64,000 nucleotides of DNA, taken from NCBI RefSeq assembly GCF_036240795.1, contig NZ_CP108454.1:1736001-1800000 (forward strand). Reading direction: 5' to 3'. This document shows positions 1 to 8,041 of the stretch, piece by piece; the stretch's first letter is position 1, and each line of letters starts with the position of its first letter. Both the position numbers and the translations under genes were made by a program. This DNA comes from Streptomyces sp. NBC_01268. Lineage in GTDB: Bacteria; Actinomycetota; Actinomycetes; Streptomycetales; Streptomycetaceae. The notes beneath the pieces were generated by a model. It made no database searches. It saw only the letters and a program-made list of their open reading frames with translations, and was not told the origin of the DNA.

Positions 1-564
1 ATGGGGATCAGCCGGGTCACCCTGCGCGAGGTGCTGAAGGTGCTGCAGGAGCAGGGCCTGGTGGAGAGCCGGCGCGGGCGGTACGGCGGCACCTTCGTGC
101 TCCAGCGCCCGCACACGGCGGACGAGGCGGAGCTGCGGCGCCGGATCGCGGCCGTCGACGTGGAGGACACGCTGCGCTTCCGGGAGGTCCTGGAGGTCGG
201 CGCGGCCGGTCTCTGCGCGGCCCACGGCCTGGACGACGAGGGCGCCGAGCGGCTGCGCACGGCGCTGACCGCCACCCACGACGCCCCGCTCGACGCCTAC
301 CGGCGGCAGGACACGCTGCTCCACCTCACGCTCGCCGAGCTCTCCGGTTCGCCGACGCTGACGGCGCAGTACGCGGCGGTGCGCGCGACCGTCAACGACC
401 TGCTCGACTGCATCCCGCTGCTCGTGCGCAACCTGGAGCACTCGCAGCACCAGCACACCGCACTGGTGGAGGCGGTGCTCGACGGGGACGCGGACGCGGC
501 GCGCGAGGTGATGCGGGAGCACTGCGGGGGGACGGCGGCGCTGCTGCGGGGCTTCCTGACCTGA
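1..564 (+). CDS. GntR family (FCD domain) transcriptional regulator, 5' truncated
   Basis: The reading frame is already open at the first base and its first residues (SRVTLREVLKVLQEQGLVE) are the recognition part of a GntR winged helix, so the start and first helix lie outside the window. The rest, with a conserved wing RRGRYGGTF and an all-helical FCD ligand domain (HLTLAELSGSP, then EHCGGTAALLRG near the end), is a FadR-subfamily regulator. These bind small carboxylates or amines and usually repress an adjacent catabolic operon. It is followed on the same strand by an APC permease and a gamma-glutamyl hydrolase, so it probably controls them. A palindrome at 651-662 is a candidate operator. 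The ligand is unknown. Confidence 0.85.
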   Translation: MGISRVTLREVLKVLQEQGLVESRRGRYGGTFVLQRPHTADEAELRRRIAAVDVEDTLRFREVLEVGAAGLCAAHGLDDEGAERLRTALTATHDAPLDAYRRQDTLLHLTLAELSGSPTLTAQYAAVRATVNDLLDCIPLLVRNLEHSQHQHTALVEAVLDGDADAAREVMREHCGGTAALLRGFLT

Positions 565-589
565 CGACCCGCCGCGCCACCCCCTTCAC

Positions 590-605
590 GTAACCCGAAA
601 GTAAC
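590..605 (+). promoter_or_regulatory. GlnR-like box upstream of the permease
   Basis: GTAAC-CCGAAA-GTAAC matches the layout of the actinobacterial GlnR half-site pair (gTnAC-n6-GaAAC) with one deviation in the second half. It lies 85 bases before the permease start, a sensible place for a nitrogen-control site. Assignment rests on the pattern only. Confidence 0.4.
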
Positions 606-650
606 GCAGAGGGCTTGCGCTGCCCATCCGGGCGACGCAAAGGTATGGGA

Positions 651-662
651 CCAATCCATTGG
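651..662. promoter_or_regulatory. Palindrome, candidate operator of the GntR regulator
   Basis: CCAAT-CC-ATTGG is a perfect 5-base inverted repeat with a 2-base centre, 28 bases before the permease start. The half site also sits in a direct repeat (ATGGGACC at 645 and TTGGGACC at 659). FCD-type GntR proteins bind short palindromes in this position, so the upstream regulator is the natural candidate. Confidence 0.4.
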
Positions 663-689
663 GACCCTTGCGGGGAGCTGACCGCTGCC

Positions 690-2165
690 ATGACGTTGGA
701 CGACACCTCAGGCACTCCAGGCACCACCAGCACGACCGGCACCACAGGAAAGAACACCGCGCCCGACGACTACCTGGAGCGGCGCACCCTGCGCCGCGGC
801 AGCGCCGGCTGGCTGCTGCTCACCGGGCTCGGCGTCGCCTACGTCGTCTCCGGCGACTTCTCCGGCTGGAACATCGGCCTGTCCAAGGGCGGCTTCGGCG
901 GCCTCGCGATCGCGACCGTCCTGATGGGCGCGATGTACGCGTGCCTCGTCTTCTCGCTCGCCGAACTCTCCGCCATCCTGCCCACCGCCGGCGGCGGCTA
1001 CGGCTTCGCCCGCCGGGCGCTCGGCACCTGGGGCGGCTTCCTCACCGGCACGGCCATCCTCATCGAGTACGTCCTGGCGCCCGCCGCCATCTCGATCTTC
1101 ATCGGCGACTACGTCGAGTCCCTCGGGCTCTTCGGCCTGGAGTCGGGGTGGCCGGTCTACCTCGTCTGCTTCGCGCTCTTCATCGGCATCCACCTGTGGG
1201 GCGTCGGTGAGGCGCTGCGCTTCAGTCTGATCGTGACCGCGGTCGCGGTCGCGGCGCTGCTGGTCTTCGCGCTCGGCGCGCTCAGCGACTTCCACGTCGA
1301 CGGCCTGAACGACATCCCCGTCGACAAGGGAGCCGTCGGCGCCTCCTCCTGGCTGCCGTTCGGGCTGCTCGGGATCTGGGCCGCGTTCCCCTTCGGCATG
1401 TGGTTCTTCCTCGGCGTCGAGGGCGTGCCGCTGGCCGCCGAGGAGGCCAAGGACCCGGTGCGCTCGATGCCGAGGGCGCTCGCCCTGTCGATGGGCATCC
1501 TGGTGCTGCTCGCGGTGGTGACCTTCTTCGCGGCCACCGGAGCGCGCGGCTCCGCCGCCATCCAGGAGGCGGGCAACCCGCTGGTGGTCGCGCTGCAGGG
1601 CGACGGGGAGCCGACCGCGCTCAGCCGCTTCGTCAACTACGCGGGGCTCGCGGGCCTGGTGGCCTCCTTCTTCTCGCTGATCTACGCGGGCTCCCGTCAG
1701 CTCTTCGCCCTGTCCCGGGCCGGCTACCTGCCCCGCTTCCTCTCCCTCACCAGCCGCCGCAAGTCGCCCTACCTGGGGCTGCTCATCCCGGGCGCCCTCG
1801 GCTTCGCGCTCGCCGCGGGCACCGGGAACGGGGCCCGGATGCTGAACATCGCGGTGTTCGGCGCCACCATCTCGTACGCCCTGATGGCGCTCTCGCACAT
1901 CGTGCTGCGCCGCCGCGAACCGGGGCTCGCCCGGCCGTACCGCACCCCGGGCGGGGTGGTCACCTCCTCGGTGGCCTTCGTCCTGGCGCTCTCGGCGCTC
2001 GTGGCGACCTTCCTGGTCGACAAGGACGCGGCCCTCATCGCCCTCGGGGTCTATGTGATCGCCCTCGCCTACTTCGCGTTCTACAGTCGCCACCACCTGG
2101 TGGCGAAGGCGCCGGAGGAGGAGTTCGCCGCGCTCGCGGCGGCCGAGGCGGAACTCGAACGCTGA
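690..2165 (+). CDS. APC superfamily amino acid/amine permease
   Basis: A 491-residue integral membrane protein with about twelve hydrophobic segments and the APC-family glycine-rich first helix (GLGVAYVVSGDFSGWN), then a conserved LPTAGGGYGFARRALG stretch. Proteins of this subgroup import amino acids or ethanolamine by proton symport. ATG 690 was chosen because GGGGAG precedes it at normal spacing; an upstream in-frame start at 615 has no ribosome site and would fuse promoter sequence. The neighbours (FCD regulator, gamma-glutamyl hydrolase, GlnR-like box) suggest a gamma-glutamylated amine pathway such as the Streptomyces ethanolamine or polyamine routes. The substrate is inferred, not shown. 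Confidence 0.85.
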   Translation: MTLDDTSGTPGTTSTTGTTGKNTAPDDYLERRTLRRGSAGWLLLTGLGVAYVVSGDFSGWNIGLSKGGFGGLAIATVLMGAMYACLVFSLAELSAILPTAGGGYGFARRALGTWGGFLTGTAILIEYVLAPAAISIFIGDYVESLGLFGLESGWPVYLVCFALFIGIHLWGVGEALRFSLIVTAVAVAALLVFALGALSDFHVDGLNDIPVDKGAVGASSWLPFGLLGIWAAFPFGMWFFLGVEGVPLAAEEAKDPVRSMPRALALSMGILVLLAVVTFFAATGARGSAAIQEAGNPLVVALQGDGEPTALSRFVNYAGLAGLVASFFSLIYAGSRQLFALSRAGYLPRFLSLTSRRKSPYLGLLIPGALGFALAAGTGNGARMLNIAVFGATISYALMALSHIVLRRREPGLARPYRTPGGVVTSSVAFVLALSALVATFLVDKDAALIALGVYVIALAYFAFYSRHHLVAKAPEEEFAALAAAEAELER

Positions 2166-2211
2166 GGCGGCGGCAGCGGTCCCGGCCGTCGCCGGGGCCA
2201 CTGCCGCCGCC
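2166..2211 (+). terminator. Strong hairpin between permease and hydrolase genes
   Basis: Two 21-base arms (2166-2186 and 2191-2211) pair with one mismatch and one G-T wobble around a 4-base loop, directly after the permease stop. There is no U-tract and the next gene follows in the same direction, so it may attenuate read-through or protect the 3' end of the permease message. Confidence 0.5.
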
Positions 2212-2240
2212 ACCTGGAATCCGTACCGGAGGAGAAGCCC

Positions 2241-2933
2241 ATGCCCGCGCCCAAGCCGCTCATCGGTGTGACGACCTATCTGGACCAGGCCCGTTGGGGG
2301 GTGTGGGACCTGCCCGCCGCGCTGCTCCCGGCCGCGTACCCGCGGCTCGTCCAGGCGAGCGGCGGTCTCGCCGCGCTGCTGCCGCCGGACGATCCGGCGG
2401 CCGCGGCGGAGGCGGTGGCCCGGCTCGACGGCCTGGTGGTCGCGGGCGGCGCCGATGTGGAGCCGGTACGGTACGGGGCCGCGCCCGACCCCCGGACCGG
2501 GCCGCCCGCCCGGGCCCGGGACGGCTGGGAACTGGCCCTGATCGAGGCCGCCCTGGCCGCCGGCACCCCGGTGCTCGGCATCTGCCGGGGCATGCAGCTC
2601 CTCAACGTGGCCCTCGGCGGCACGCTCGTCCAGCACCTGGACGGGCACACGGAGGCGGTGGGCGTCATGGGCCGCCACCCGGTCGAGCCGGTCCCCGGCA
2701 CGCTGTACGCGTCCCTCGTCCCCGAGCGGGCCGAGGTGCCGACCTACCACCACCAGTGCGTCGACGTCCTCGGCAAGGGCCTGACCGCCTCCGCGCACGC
2801 GCTGGACGGCACCGTCGAGGCGATCGAACTCGCCGGCCCCGCCTGGGCGCTCGGGGTGCAGTGGCACCCCGAGATGGGCGAGGACCTGCGGGTGACGCGG
2901 GCGCTGGTGGCGGCGGCTAGCCGGCGGGGGTGA
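2241..2933 (+). CDS. Class-I glutamine amidotransferase-like gamma-glutamyl hydrolase (peptidase C26)
   Basis: A 230-residue cytosolic hydrolase of the PuuD type. The nucleophile elbow GICRGMQLLN puts the catalytic cysteine at about residue 115, and GVQWHPEM near residue 213 supplies the His-Glu pair. The oxyanion segment VVAGGADVEP is also present. Such enzymes remove the gamma-glutamyl group from glutamylated amines or acids, a late step of putrescine or ethanolamine catabolism. GGAGGAG before ATG 2241 supports the start. It lies 75 bases after the permease and overlaps the convergent NCS1 permease by 17 bases at their 3' ends. The exact substrate cannot be read from sequence. Confidence 0.85.
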   Translation: MPAPKPLIGVTTYLDQARWGVWDLPAALLPAAYPRLVQASGGLAALLPPDDPAAAAEAVARLDGLVVAGGADVEPVRYGAAPDPRTGPPARARDGWELALIEAALAAGTPVLGICRGMQLLNVALGGTLVQHLDGHTEAVGVMGRHPVEPVPGTLYASLVPERAEVPTYHHQCVDVLGKGLTASAHALDGTVEAIELAGPAWALGVQWHPEMGEDLRVTRALVAAASRRG

Positions 2934-4392
2934 CGGCCCCGGCGGGTGTCCGGCCGCGCATGAGGACGCCGCGCATGAGGACGGCGCGCACGAGGACGGT
3001 GTAGAGGAGCGCCGACACCGCCATGCCGGCGGGCAGGGCCAGGTCCACTCCCCCGAGGGCGCGGGCGACGGGGCCGGTGTAGGCGGTGTCGACGCACAGC
3101 GCCGCCGCGGCGGCCCCGCCGACCACGGCCAGGGCGCCCGCCGGGTTGACGCCCGCCACGTACCAGAACGCGCTGTCCCGGGTCTCGTCCATGAGCGCGC
3201 GCCCGTCGTAGCGGTTGCGGCGCAGCAGGATGTCGGCCGCGTAGACGGTCATGGCGGGGCCGAGCAGGATGACGGTGAGCTCCAGGACGTTGCTGACGGT
3301 GTCCAGGAAGTTGGAGACGAGCAGCGCGTACAGGGTGAGGGCGACCGCGACGGTGCCGTCGGCGAGCACGCTGAGCGAGCGCCGGACGCGGAGCCCGACC
3401 GCCTGCAGGGCCAGGCCCGCGCTGTAGGCGGTCATGGCGTTGATGGCGATCGTGCCGAGGACCAGGGAGAGCAGGAACACCGGGGTGAACCAGCCCGGCA
3501 GCATGGCCTCCAGGGCGGTCTGCGGGTCGGTCATGTCGACGACCGTCGCGGCGAGGGCGCCGAGCGAACAGACCACGATGCTGGGCAGGAAGCCGCCGAG
3601 CGCGGTCCACCCGACGACCGCGCGCTTCGAGGTGCCGGCCGGCAGGTAGCGGGAGAAGTCGGCGCTGGTCGTGTACGAGAGCGGACCCGAGGCGATGAGG
3701 GTGACTCCCCCGAGCACGGTGGCCCACAGGTCGACGCCCGTCAGCGGGGCCTCGGGCGTGTAGCCGAAGTCGGCGTGCCGCAGCACCGCGTAGCCGACGA
3801 CGCCGAAGGCGGCGGTCAGCGCGATGGTGATCGGCAGGTAGAGCCGGACGATGAGGGCGTGCCCGTAGACGCCGATGGTGAGCGTGGCGGCGGCGATGAC
3901 CAGGACCACGACGACCTTGACGCCGGTGCTCGCGTGGAGGCCGGTCTTCTCGACGAGGGCGAAGGCGGCGCCGGCCGCGGCCGCCAGGTTCAGGGCGAAG
4001 TAGCAGACCGAGATCATCCAGCCGGTGACGGCGTTGTTCACGCGGTTGCCGCGCACGCCGTACATGGCCCGGGTGATGACCTCGCTGGGCGCTCCGGCGG
4101 CCGGTCCCGAGACCGCGAGCACCCCGGTGAGCAGCCAGAACAGATTGCCCACGACGATCACCGCGAGGGCCTGCCCGAGGCTGAGCCCCATCAGGACGAG
4201 GGCGCCGCCGACGACCAGGCTGAGGTAGTTCACGTTGGCCGCGGCCCAGACGGAGAAGAGCTCGCGGGGACGTCCGTGGCGCTCGTCGTCGGGGATGTGG
4301 TCGATGCCGTGGGACTCGATGCGGGTGGGCCGGTCCGTGGCCGGCCGCGCGGCGGGGGCGCTGGCGGCCGGGTCGGGGAACGTCGAAGCCAT
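2917..4392 (-). CDS. NCS1 family nucleobase/cytosine-type permease
   Basis: A 491-residue transporter with roughly twelve membrane segments. The N-terminal cytoplasmic signature ESHGIDHIPDDERHG followed by SVWAAANVNYLS is typical of the purine-cytosine permease branch of NCS1, which imports nucleobases, hydantoins or related ring compounds with a cation. ATG 4392 has GGAGGG eight bases upstream. It is transcribed away from a TetR gene, with only 70 bases between the starts. The TetR gene is followed by an amidohydrolase, so import and hydrolysis of one cyclic nitrogen compound is a reasonable reading. Substrate unassigned. Confidence 0.85.
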   Translation of the reverse strand: MASTFPDPAASAPAARPATDRPTRIESHGIDHIPDDERHGRPRELFSVWAAANVNYLSLVVGGALVLMGLSLGQALAVIVVGNLFWLLTGVLAVSGPAAGAPSEVITRAMYGVRGNRVNNAVTGWMISVCYFALNLAAAAGAAFALVEKTGLHASTGVKVVVVLVIAAATLTIGVYGHALIVRLYLPITIALTAAFGVVGYAVLRHADFGYTPEAPLTGVDLWATVLGGVTLIASGPLSYTTSADFSRYLPAGTSKRAVVGWTALGGFLPSIVVCSLGALAATVVDMTDPQTALEAMLPGWFTPVFLLSLVLGTIAINAMTAYSAGLALQAVGLRVRRSLSVLADGTVAVALTLYALLVSNFLDTVSNVLELTVILLGPAMTVYAADILLRRNRYDGRALMDETRDSAFWYVAGVNPAGALAVVGGAAAAALCVDTAYTGPVARALGGVDLALPAGMAVSALLYTVLVRAVLMRGVLMRGRTPAGAVTPAG

Positions 4393-4431
4393 GCGGCCCT
4401 CCGATGAACGTGTCGTGCACACCTGGTTGCT

Positions 4432-4451
4432 TATTGGTCGCACACTCAATA
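4432..4451. promoter_or_regulatory. Inverted repeat in the divergent permease/TetR promoter region
   Basis: TATTG (4432-4436) and CAATA (4447-4451) form an inverted repeat with a 10-base spacer, in an AT-rich patch between divergent starts at 4392 and 4463. This is the usual location and symmetry of a TetR operator, so autoregulation plus permease repression is inferred. Confidence 0.5.
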
Positions 4452-4462
4452 GCATCGCCGGT

Positions 4463-5161
4463 ATGTCGTCAAGCGTCCAGCGCAAACGAGTTCGCAAATC
4501 CCCGGAGGCCCGGCGGGCCGAGATCGTGGAGACCGCGGCCCGCGTGGCCCTGACCGAGGGCCTCGAATGCGTCACCCTGCGGCGCATCGCCGAGGAGCTC
4601 GCCGTACGGCCCGGCCTGATCAGCCACTACTTCCCCTCCGCGGAGGATCTGGTGGCCGAGGCCTTCGCGGTCGCGGCCCTCGGCGAGCTCGACTCCCTGC
4701 TGCCCGCCGACCGCCCCGACGGGTCGCCCACGGGGTACCTCGCGCGCTACTTCGCCCTCTCGACGGGCGAGGCCTACGACGACATCAGCCGCCTGTGGAT
4801 CAACGCCCGCCACCTCAGCCGCTACCGCCCCGCCCTGCGCGACCGGGTCGCCGAGATGGAACTCGCCTCCGACGAGCGCCTGGAGACCCTCATCCGCGAG
4901 GGCGTCGAGCGCGGCGAGTTCCGCACGGACGACCCGCGGGCCACCGCCATCCAGATCCTGGTGGTCCTGGACGGCCTCGGCGCCCACGCCAACACCGACC
5001 GCACCGACCGCCCGGCGGCGGTGACCCGCATGGCCGTCACGACGGCGGAGCGGGAGCTCGGGCTGGAGCGGGGGGCGCTGGAACGGGAGGCGGAGGCCGA
5101 GGCGCTGGAGGCGGAGGCCGAGGCGCTGGAGCCGGAGGCTCAGGACGGGGAGGCGGGCTGA
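4463..5161 (+). CDS. TetR family transcriptional regulator
   Basis: A 232-residue regulator. The N-terminal helix-turn-helix (EGLECVTLRRIAEELAVRPG then LISHYFPSAEDLVAEAF) is textbook TetR; the remainder is a helical effector domain. Starting at ATG 4463 places the HTH at about residues 25-70, as is normal; longer in-frame starts run into the divergent permease gene. The C-terminus ends in an acidic Glu-Ala repeat encoded by tandem 21-base units (5087-5128), unusual for the family and probably dispensable. It likely represses the divergent NCS1 permease through the palindrome at 4432-4451, and perhaps the downstream amidohydrolase. Confidence 0.85.
   Translation: MSSSVQRKRVRKSPEARRAEIVETAARVALTEGLECVTLRRIAEELAVRPGLISHYFPSAEDLVAEAFAVAALGELDSLLPADRPDGSPTGYLARYFALSTGEAYDDISRLWINARHLSRYRPALRDRVAEMELASDERLETLIREGVERGEFRTDDPRATAIQILVVLDGLGAHANTDRTDRPAAVTRMAVTTAERELGLERGALEREAEAEALEAEAEALEPEAQDGEAG
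5087..5128 (+). repeat. Two tandem 21-base repeats in the TetR gene
   Basis: The unit at 5087-5107 is repeated exactly at 5108-5128, followed by a degenerate third copy. Each unit encodes the heptad EAEAEAL, so the protein ends in an acidic alanine-glutamate tail. In-frame copy-number change by slippage is likely among strains. Confidence 0.8.
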
Positions 5162-5253
5162 CCCGGCCCGTCAGGCCGTCCGACCGCCGGCCGGCCCCGC
5201 GGGCCGGGTCCCCGGCCGCCCTCCAGCTGACTGTCCACACGCACACCCGTCCA

Positions 5254-5320
5254 CACGCCCCCCGTCCCCCCGCCCCGCCCTCCCGGCCCTCCCGGCCGTC
5301 CCCTCCCCCCCTCCCCTCCC
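5254..5320 (+). other. Polypyrimidine (C-rich) tract before the amidohydrolase
   Basis: About 67 bases are almost all C and T on the plus strand, with runs of five to seven C and only isolated G. The tract sits just before the GTG start at 5331. It may be a spacer prone to slippage or a G-rich structure on the complementary strand; no function is shown. Confidence 0.6.
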
Positions 5321-5330
5321 TGGAGCCCCT

Positions 5331-6962
5331 GTGCGCACCCGTCTCGTCCTGTCCTCCGCCCGGCTGCTCGACCCGGGCACCGGCACGTTCCTGCCGCAGA
5401 CCGCGCTCGCCGTGGCGGAGGACGGACGGATCTCGGCGCTCGGCGACGACCAGGAGATCCGCGGCCTCGCGGACGCAGGGACCGAAGTGGTCGACCTGAA
5501 GGGCGCCGTGGTCACGGCCGGCCTCGTCGACGGACACCTGCACCCGGTCAGCGGAGCCGAACTGACCGACGGGCTCGACCTGTCGCGCTGCGCGGACGTG
5601 GCCGACGTGCGGGAGGCGCTCGCGGCGGCCGTACGCGCACTCGGACGCGGTGACTGGCTGTTCGGATGGGGCCTCGACCCGAACGTCTTCGGCGAGGTCC
5701 CCGTGGGCATCGCGCCGTTCGACGCCGTGCTCGACGGGATCCCGGCCTTCCTGCTGCTCTTCGACGCGCACTCGGCGCTGGCGAGCCGCCGGGCGCTGGA
5801 GCTCGCCGGGGTGGACGGACCGCGCGCGTTCGACCAGGCCTCCGCGGAGGTCGTCTGCGACGCGCAAGGGCGCCCCACCGGGCTCCTCCAGGAGGACGCC
5901 GCGTGCGAGCTGGTCGAGCGGGTCGCGCCGCAGCCCACGCGGGAGGAGCGGCGGGACCGGCTCGCGGCGGCGCTGCGCGCGATGGCGGCGACCGGGCTGA
6001 CCGGCGGGCACGTGATGGACGCGAACGGCGAGAGCCTCGCGCTGCTGGCCGAGCTCGACGCGGCGGGCGAGCTGCCGCTGCGGCTGCGGGTGGCGCCGTG
6101 GTGCCAGCCGGGTACGGACGCGGAGGGCGTGCGGGAGCTGATCGCCCAGCAGGGGACGGGCGGTGCGCTGTGGCGGGTGGACGGCGTGAAGCTGTTCATG
6201 GACGGCACGATCGACAACGGCACGGCGTGGCTGGAACGTCCCGACTGCCACGGGGAGTCCACGCACGCGTTCTGGCCTGATCCGGCCGCGTACACGCACG
6301 TCATCGGCGAGCTGCACCGGGCCGGGGTGCCGACGGCGACGCACGCGATCGGCGACGCGGCGGTACGGCACGCGCTGGACGCGGTGGAGAAGGCGGCGGC
6401 CTCGGGCGGGCGGGCGGTGCGCCACCGCGTCGAGCACATCGAGACGGTGCCGGACGACACGCTGCACCGCTTCGCGGAGCTGGGCGTGCTGGCCTCGATG
6501 CAGCCCACGCACTGCTGCGACTTCACGCGGGCGGACCACACCGACAACTGGTCGCGGCGACTCGGCGAGGAGCGCGCGTCACGGGCGTGGCGCTGCCGCG
6601 ACCTGTGGGACTCGGGGGCCACGGTCGTCCTGGGCTCGGACTGGCCGATCGCCCCGTTCCCCCCGCTGGGCGTGATGGCCGGCGCCCGCCACCGCCGCCC
6701 GAGCCGCGACCTGACCCAGCCCCCGCACGGCCCGGAGCAGGCGCTGACGGGGCTGGAGGCGCTGCGCGCGATGACGGTGAACCCTGCCTACGCGTCGAAC
6801 GAGGAGCACGAGGCCGGCCGCCTCACGGTGGGCCACCGCGCCGACCTCACGGTCCTGGCGGCCGACCCCCTGACGACCGAGCCGACCGACCTGCCGGACC
6901 TGCCGGTGCTCCTGACGACGGTGGACGGGCGGGTGACCTTCCGGTCGGAGCAGGCGGGCTGA
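5331..6962 (+). CDS. Amidohydrolase family 3 (YtcJ-like) metal-dependent hydrolase
   Basis: A 543-residue cytosolic enzyme of the metal-dependent amidohydrolase superfamily. The first metal motif is VDGHLHP near residue 68; later conserved pieces are THAIGDAAVRHAL, HRVEHIE and the terminal GSDWPIAPFPPLG carrying the catalytic aspartate. The C-terminal RADLTVLAADPL closes the beta-sandwich. YtcJ-like proteins are poorly characterised; relatives hydrolyse formamides, imides or other C-N bonds. The GTG start at 5331 has only a weak TGGAG upstream. The gene follows the TetR regulator and, with the NCS1 permease, suggests a small uptake-and-hydrolysis module. Confidence 0.8.
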   Translation: MRTRLVLSSARLLDPGTGTFLPQTALAVAEDGRISALGDDQEIRGLADAGTEVVDLKGAVVTAGLVDGHLHPVSGAELTDGLDLSRCADVADVREALAAAVRALGRGDWLFGWGLDPNVFGEVPVGIAPFDAVLDGIPAFLLLFDAHSALASRRALELAGVDGPRAFDQASAEVVCDAQGRPTGLLQEDAACELVERVAPQPTREERRDRLAAALRAMAATGLTGGHVMDANGESLALLAELDAAGELPLRLRVAPWCQPGTDAEGVRELIAQQGTGGALWRVDGVKLFMDGTIDNGTAWLERPDCHGESTHAFWPDPAAYTHVIGELHRAGVPTATHAIGDAAVRHALDAVEKAAASGGRAVRHRVEHIETVPDDTLHRFAELGVLASMQPTHCCDFTRADHTDNWSRRLGEERASRAWRCRDLWDSGATVVLGSDWPIAPFPPLGVMAGARHRRPSRDLTQPPHGPEQALTGLEALRAMTVNPAYASNEEHEAGRLTVGHRADLTVLAADPLTTEPTDLPDLPVLLTTVDGRVTFRSEQAG

Positions 6963-7032
6963 GGCGAAGCCGCCGAGCGCCCCGACGGACCACCCCGCCG
7001 AGCGCCGGGCCGACGGGCCGCCGCCGCGCCCC

Positions 7033-7971
7033 CTACCCCCCCGGCCGCGCCCGCGTCAGCGACAGCAGGTCCCGGGCCGGGCCCGTGGGGCGGTGGCCCG
7101 TGGGCCAGACGGCGCGGAGGTCGCGGCGGAGGAGGACGCCGGCGACGGGGATGGCGACCAGGCGGCGCGAGGCGAGTTCCTCGGTGAGGGCGAGTTCGCT
7201 CAGGACCGCGGGGCCCGCGCCCGAGACAGCCGCCGCCTTCACCGCGGTCGTGGAGGCGAGTTCGAGGAGCGGCTGGGCCAGGCCGCCGTGGCCGGCGAGG
7301 GCCGCGTCGAGGACCTGGCGGGTGCCGGAGCCGCGCTCGCGCAGCACGAGCGGGGTCACGGCGAGCTCCGCCGGGTCGAGGGCCTTGCGGCGCCGGGCCC
7401 ACGGGTGGGAGGGCGCGGCGACGACGGTCAGCCGGTCGTGCGCGATGACCGCCCCGTCCAGGCCCTCCGGTATCGCCAGGCCCTCCACGAAGCCCAGGTC
7501 CGCCTCCCCCGAGAGCAGCTGCTCGGCGACGGCCGCGGAGTTGCCGGCCTGGAGGGACACGGCGGTGTCGGGCCGGTCGGCGCGCAGGGCGATGAGCCAG
7601 CCGGGCAGCAGGTACTCGGCGATCGTCATGGACGCGGCGACCCGCAGCCGCGAGTCCCGGCGCCCCCGCAGCGCCTGCACGCCCGCGTCGAAGGCCTCCG
7701 CCGCCTCGACGATCCGCCGCGCCCAGTCCGTCACGAGCGCCCCCGCGTCCGTGAGCCGCGACCCGCGCGGGGAACGGTCGACGAGCGCGACGCCGAGCTG
7801 GCGCTCCATCGAGCGGATGCGGCTGCTGGCGGCGGGCTGCGTGATGCCGACGTCCCGGGCGGCGCGGCCGAGGCTGCCGTGCCGGGCCACCGCGAGGAGC
7901 AGTTCGAGCGCGCCGAGGTCGGGGACCCGGTGGGACAGGGGGTGCGGGATGTCGCTCGGCTCGCTGCTCAT
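7033..7971 (-). CDS. LysR family transcriptional regulator
   Basis: A 312-residue regulator with an N-terminal winged HTH (LELLLAVARHGSLGRAARDVG, then ITQPAASSRIRSMERQLG) and a C-terminal periplasmic-binding-type effector domain. The inserted residues before the HTH (about 18) are longer than in most LysR proteins. It diverges from a TDT-family transporter with 70 bases between starts, the normal arrangement for LysR activation of its neighbour. An inverted repeat at 7981-7994 is a candidate binding site. Effector unknown. Confidence 0.88.
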   Translation of the reverse strand: MSSEPSDIPHPLSHRVPDLGALELLLAVARHGSLGRAARDVGITQPAASSRIRSMERQLGVALVDRSPRGSRLTDAGALVTDWARRIVEAAEAFDAGVQALRGRRDSRLRVAASMTIAEYLLPGWLIALRADRPDTAVSLQAGNSAAVAEQLLSGEADLGFVEGLAIPEGLDGAVIAHDRLTVVAAPSHPWARRRKALDPAELAVTPLVLRERGSGTRQVLDAALAGHGGLAQPLLELASTTAVKAAAVSGAGPAVLSELALTEELASRRLVAIPVAGVLLRRDLRAVWPTGHRPTGPARDLLSLTRARPGG

Positions 7972-7980
7972 AAAATCAGC

Positions 7981-7994
7981 TTATGGGCTCATAG
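7981..7994. promoter_or_regulatory. Candidate LysR operator
   Basis: TATG-GGCT-CATA (7982-7993), within TTATGGGCTCATAG, is a 4-base inverted repeat between the divergent LysR and TDT genes, 10 bases upstream of the LysR start codon. Its position fits a site that serves both autoregulation and activation. Confidence 0.4.
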
Positions 7995-8041
7995 TCACGA
8001 TGTCCCTGGTGGGGGGCGTGCGCCGGGGGGAAGGTCGAGAC

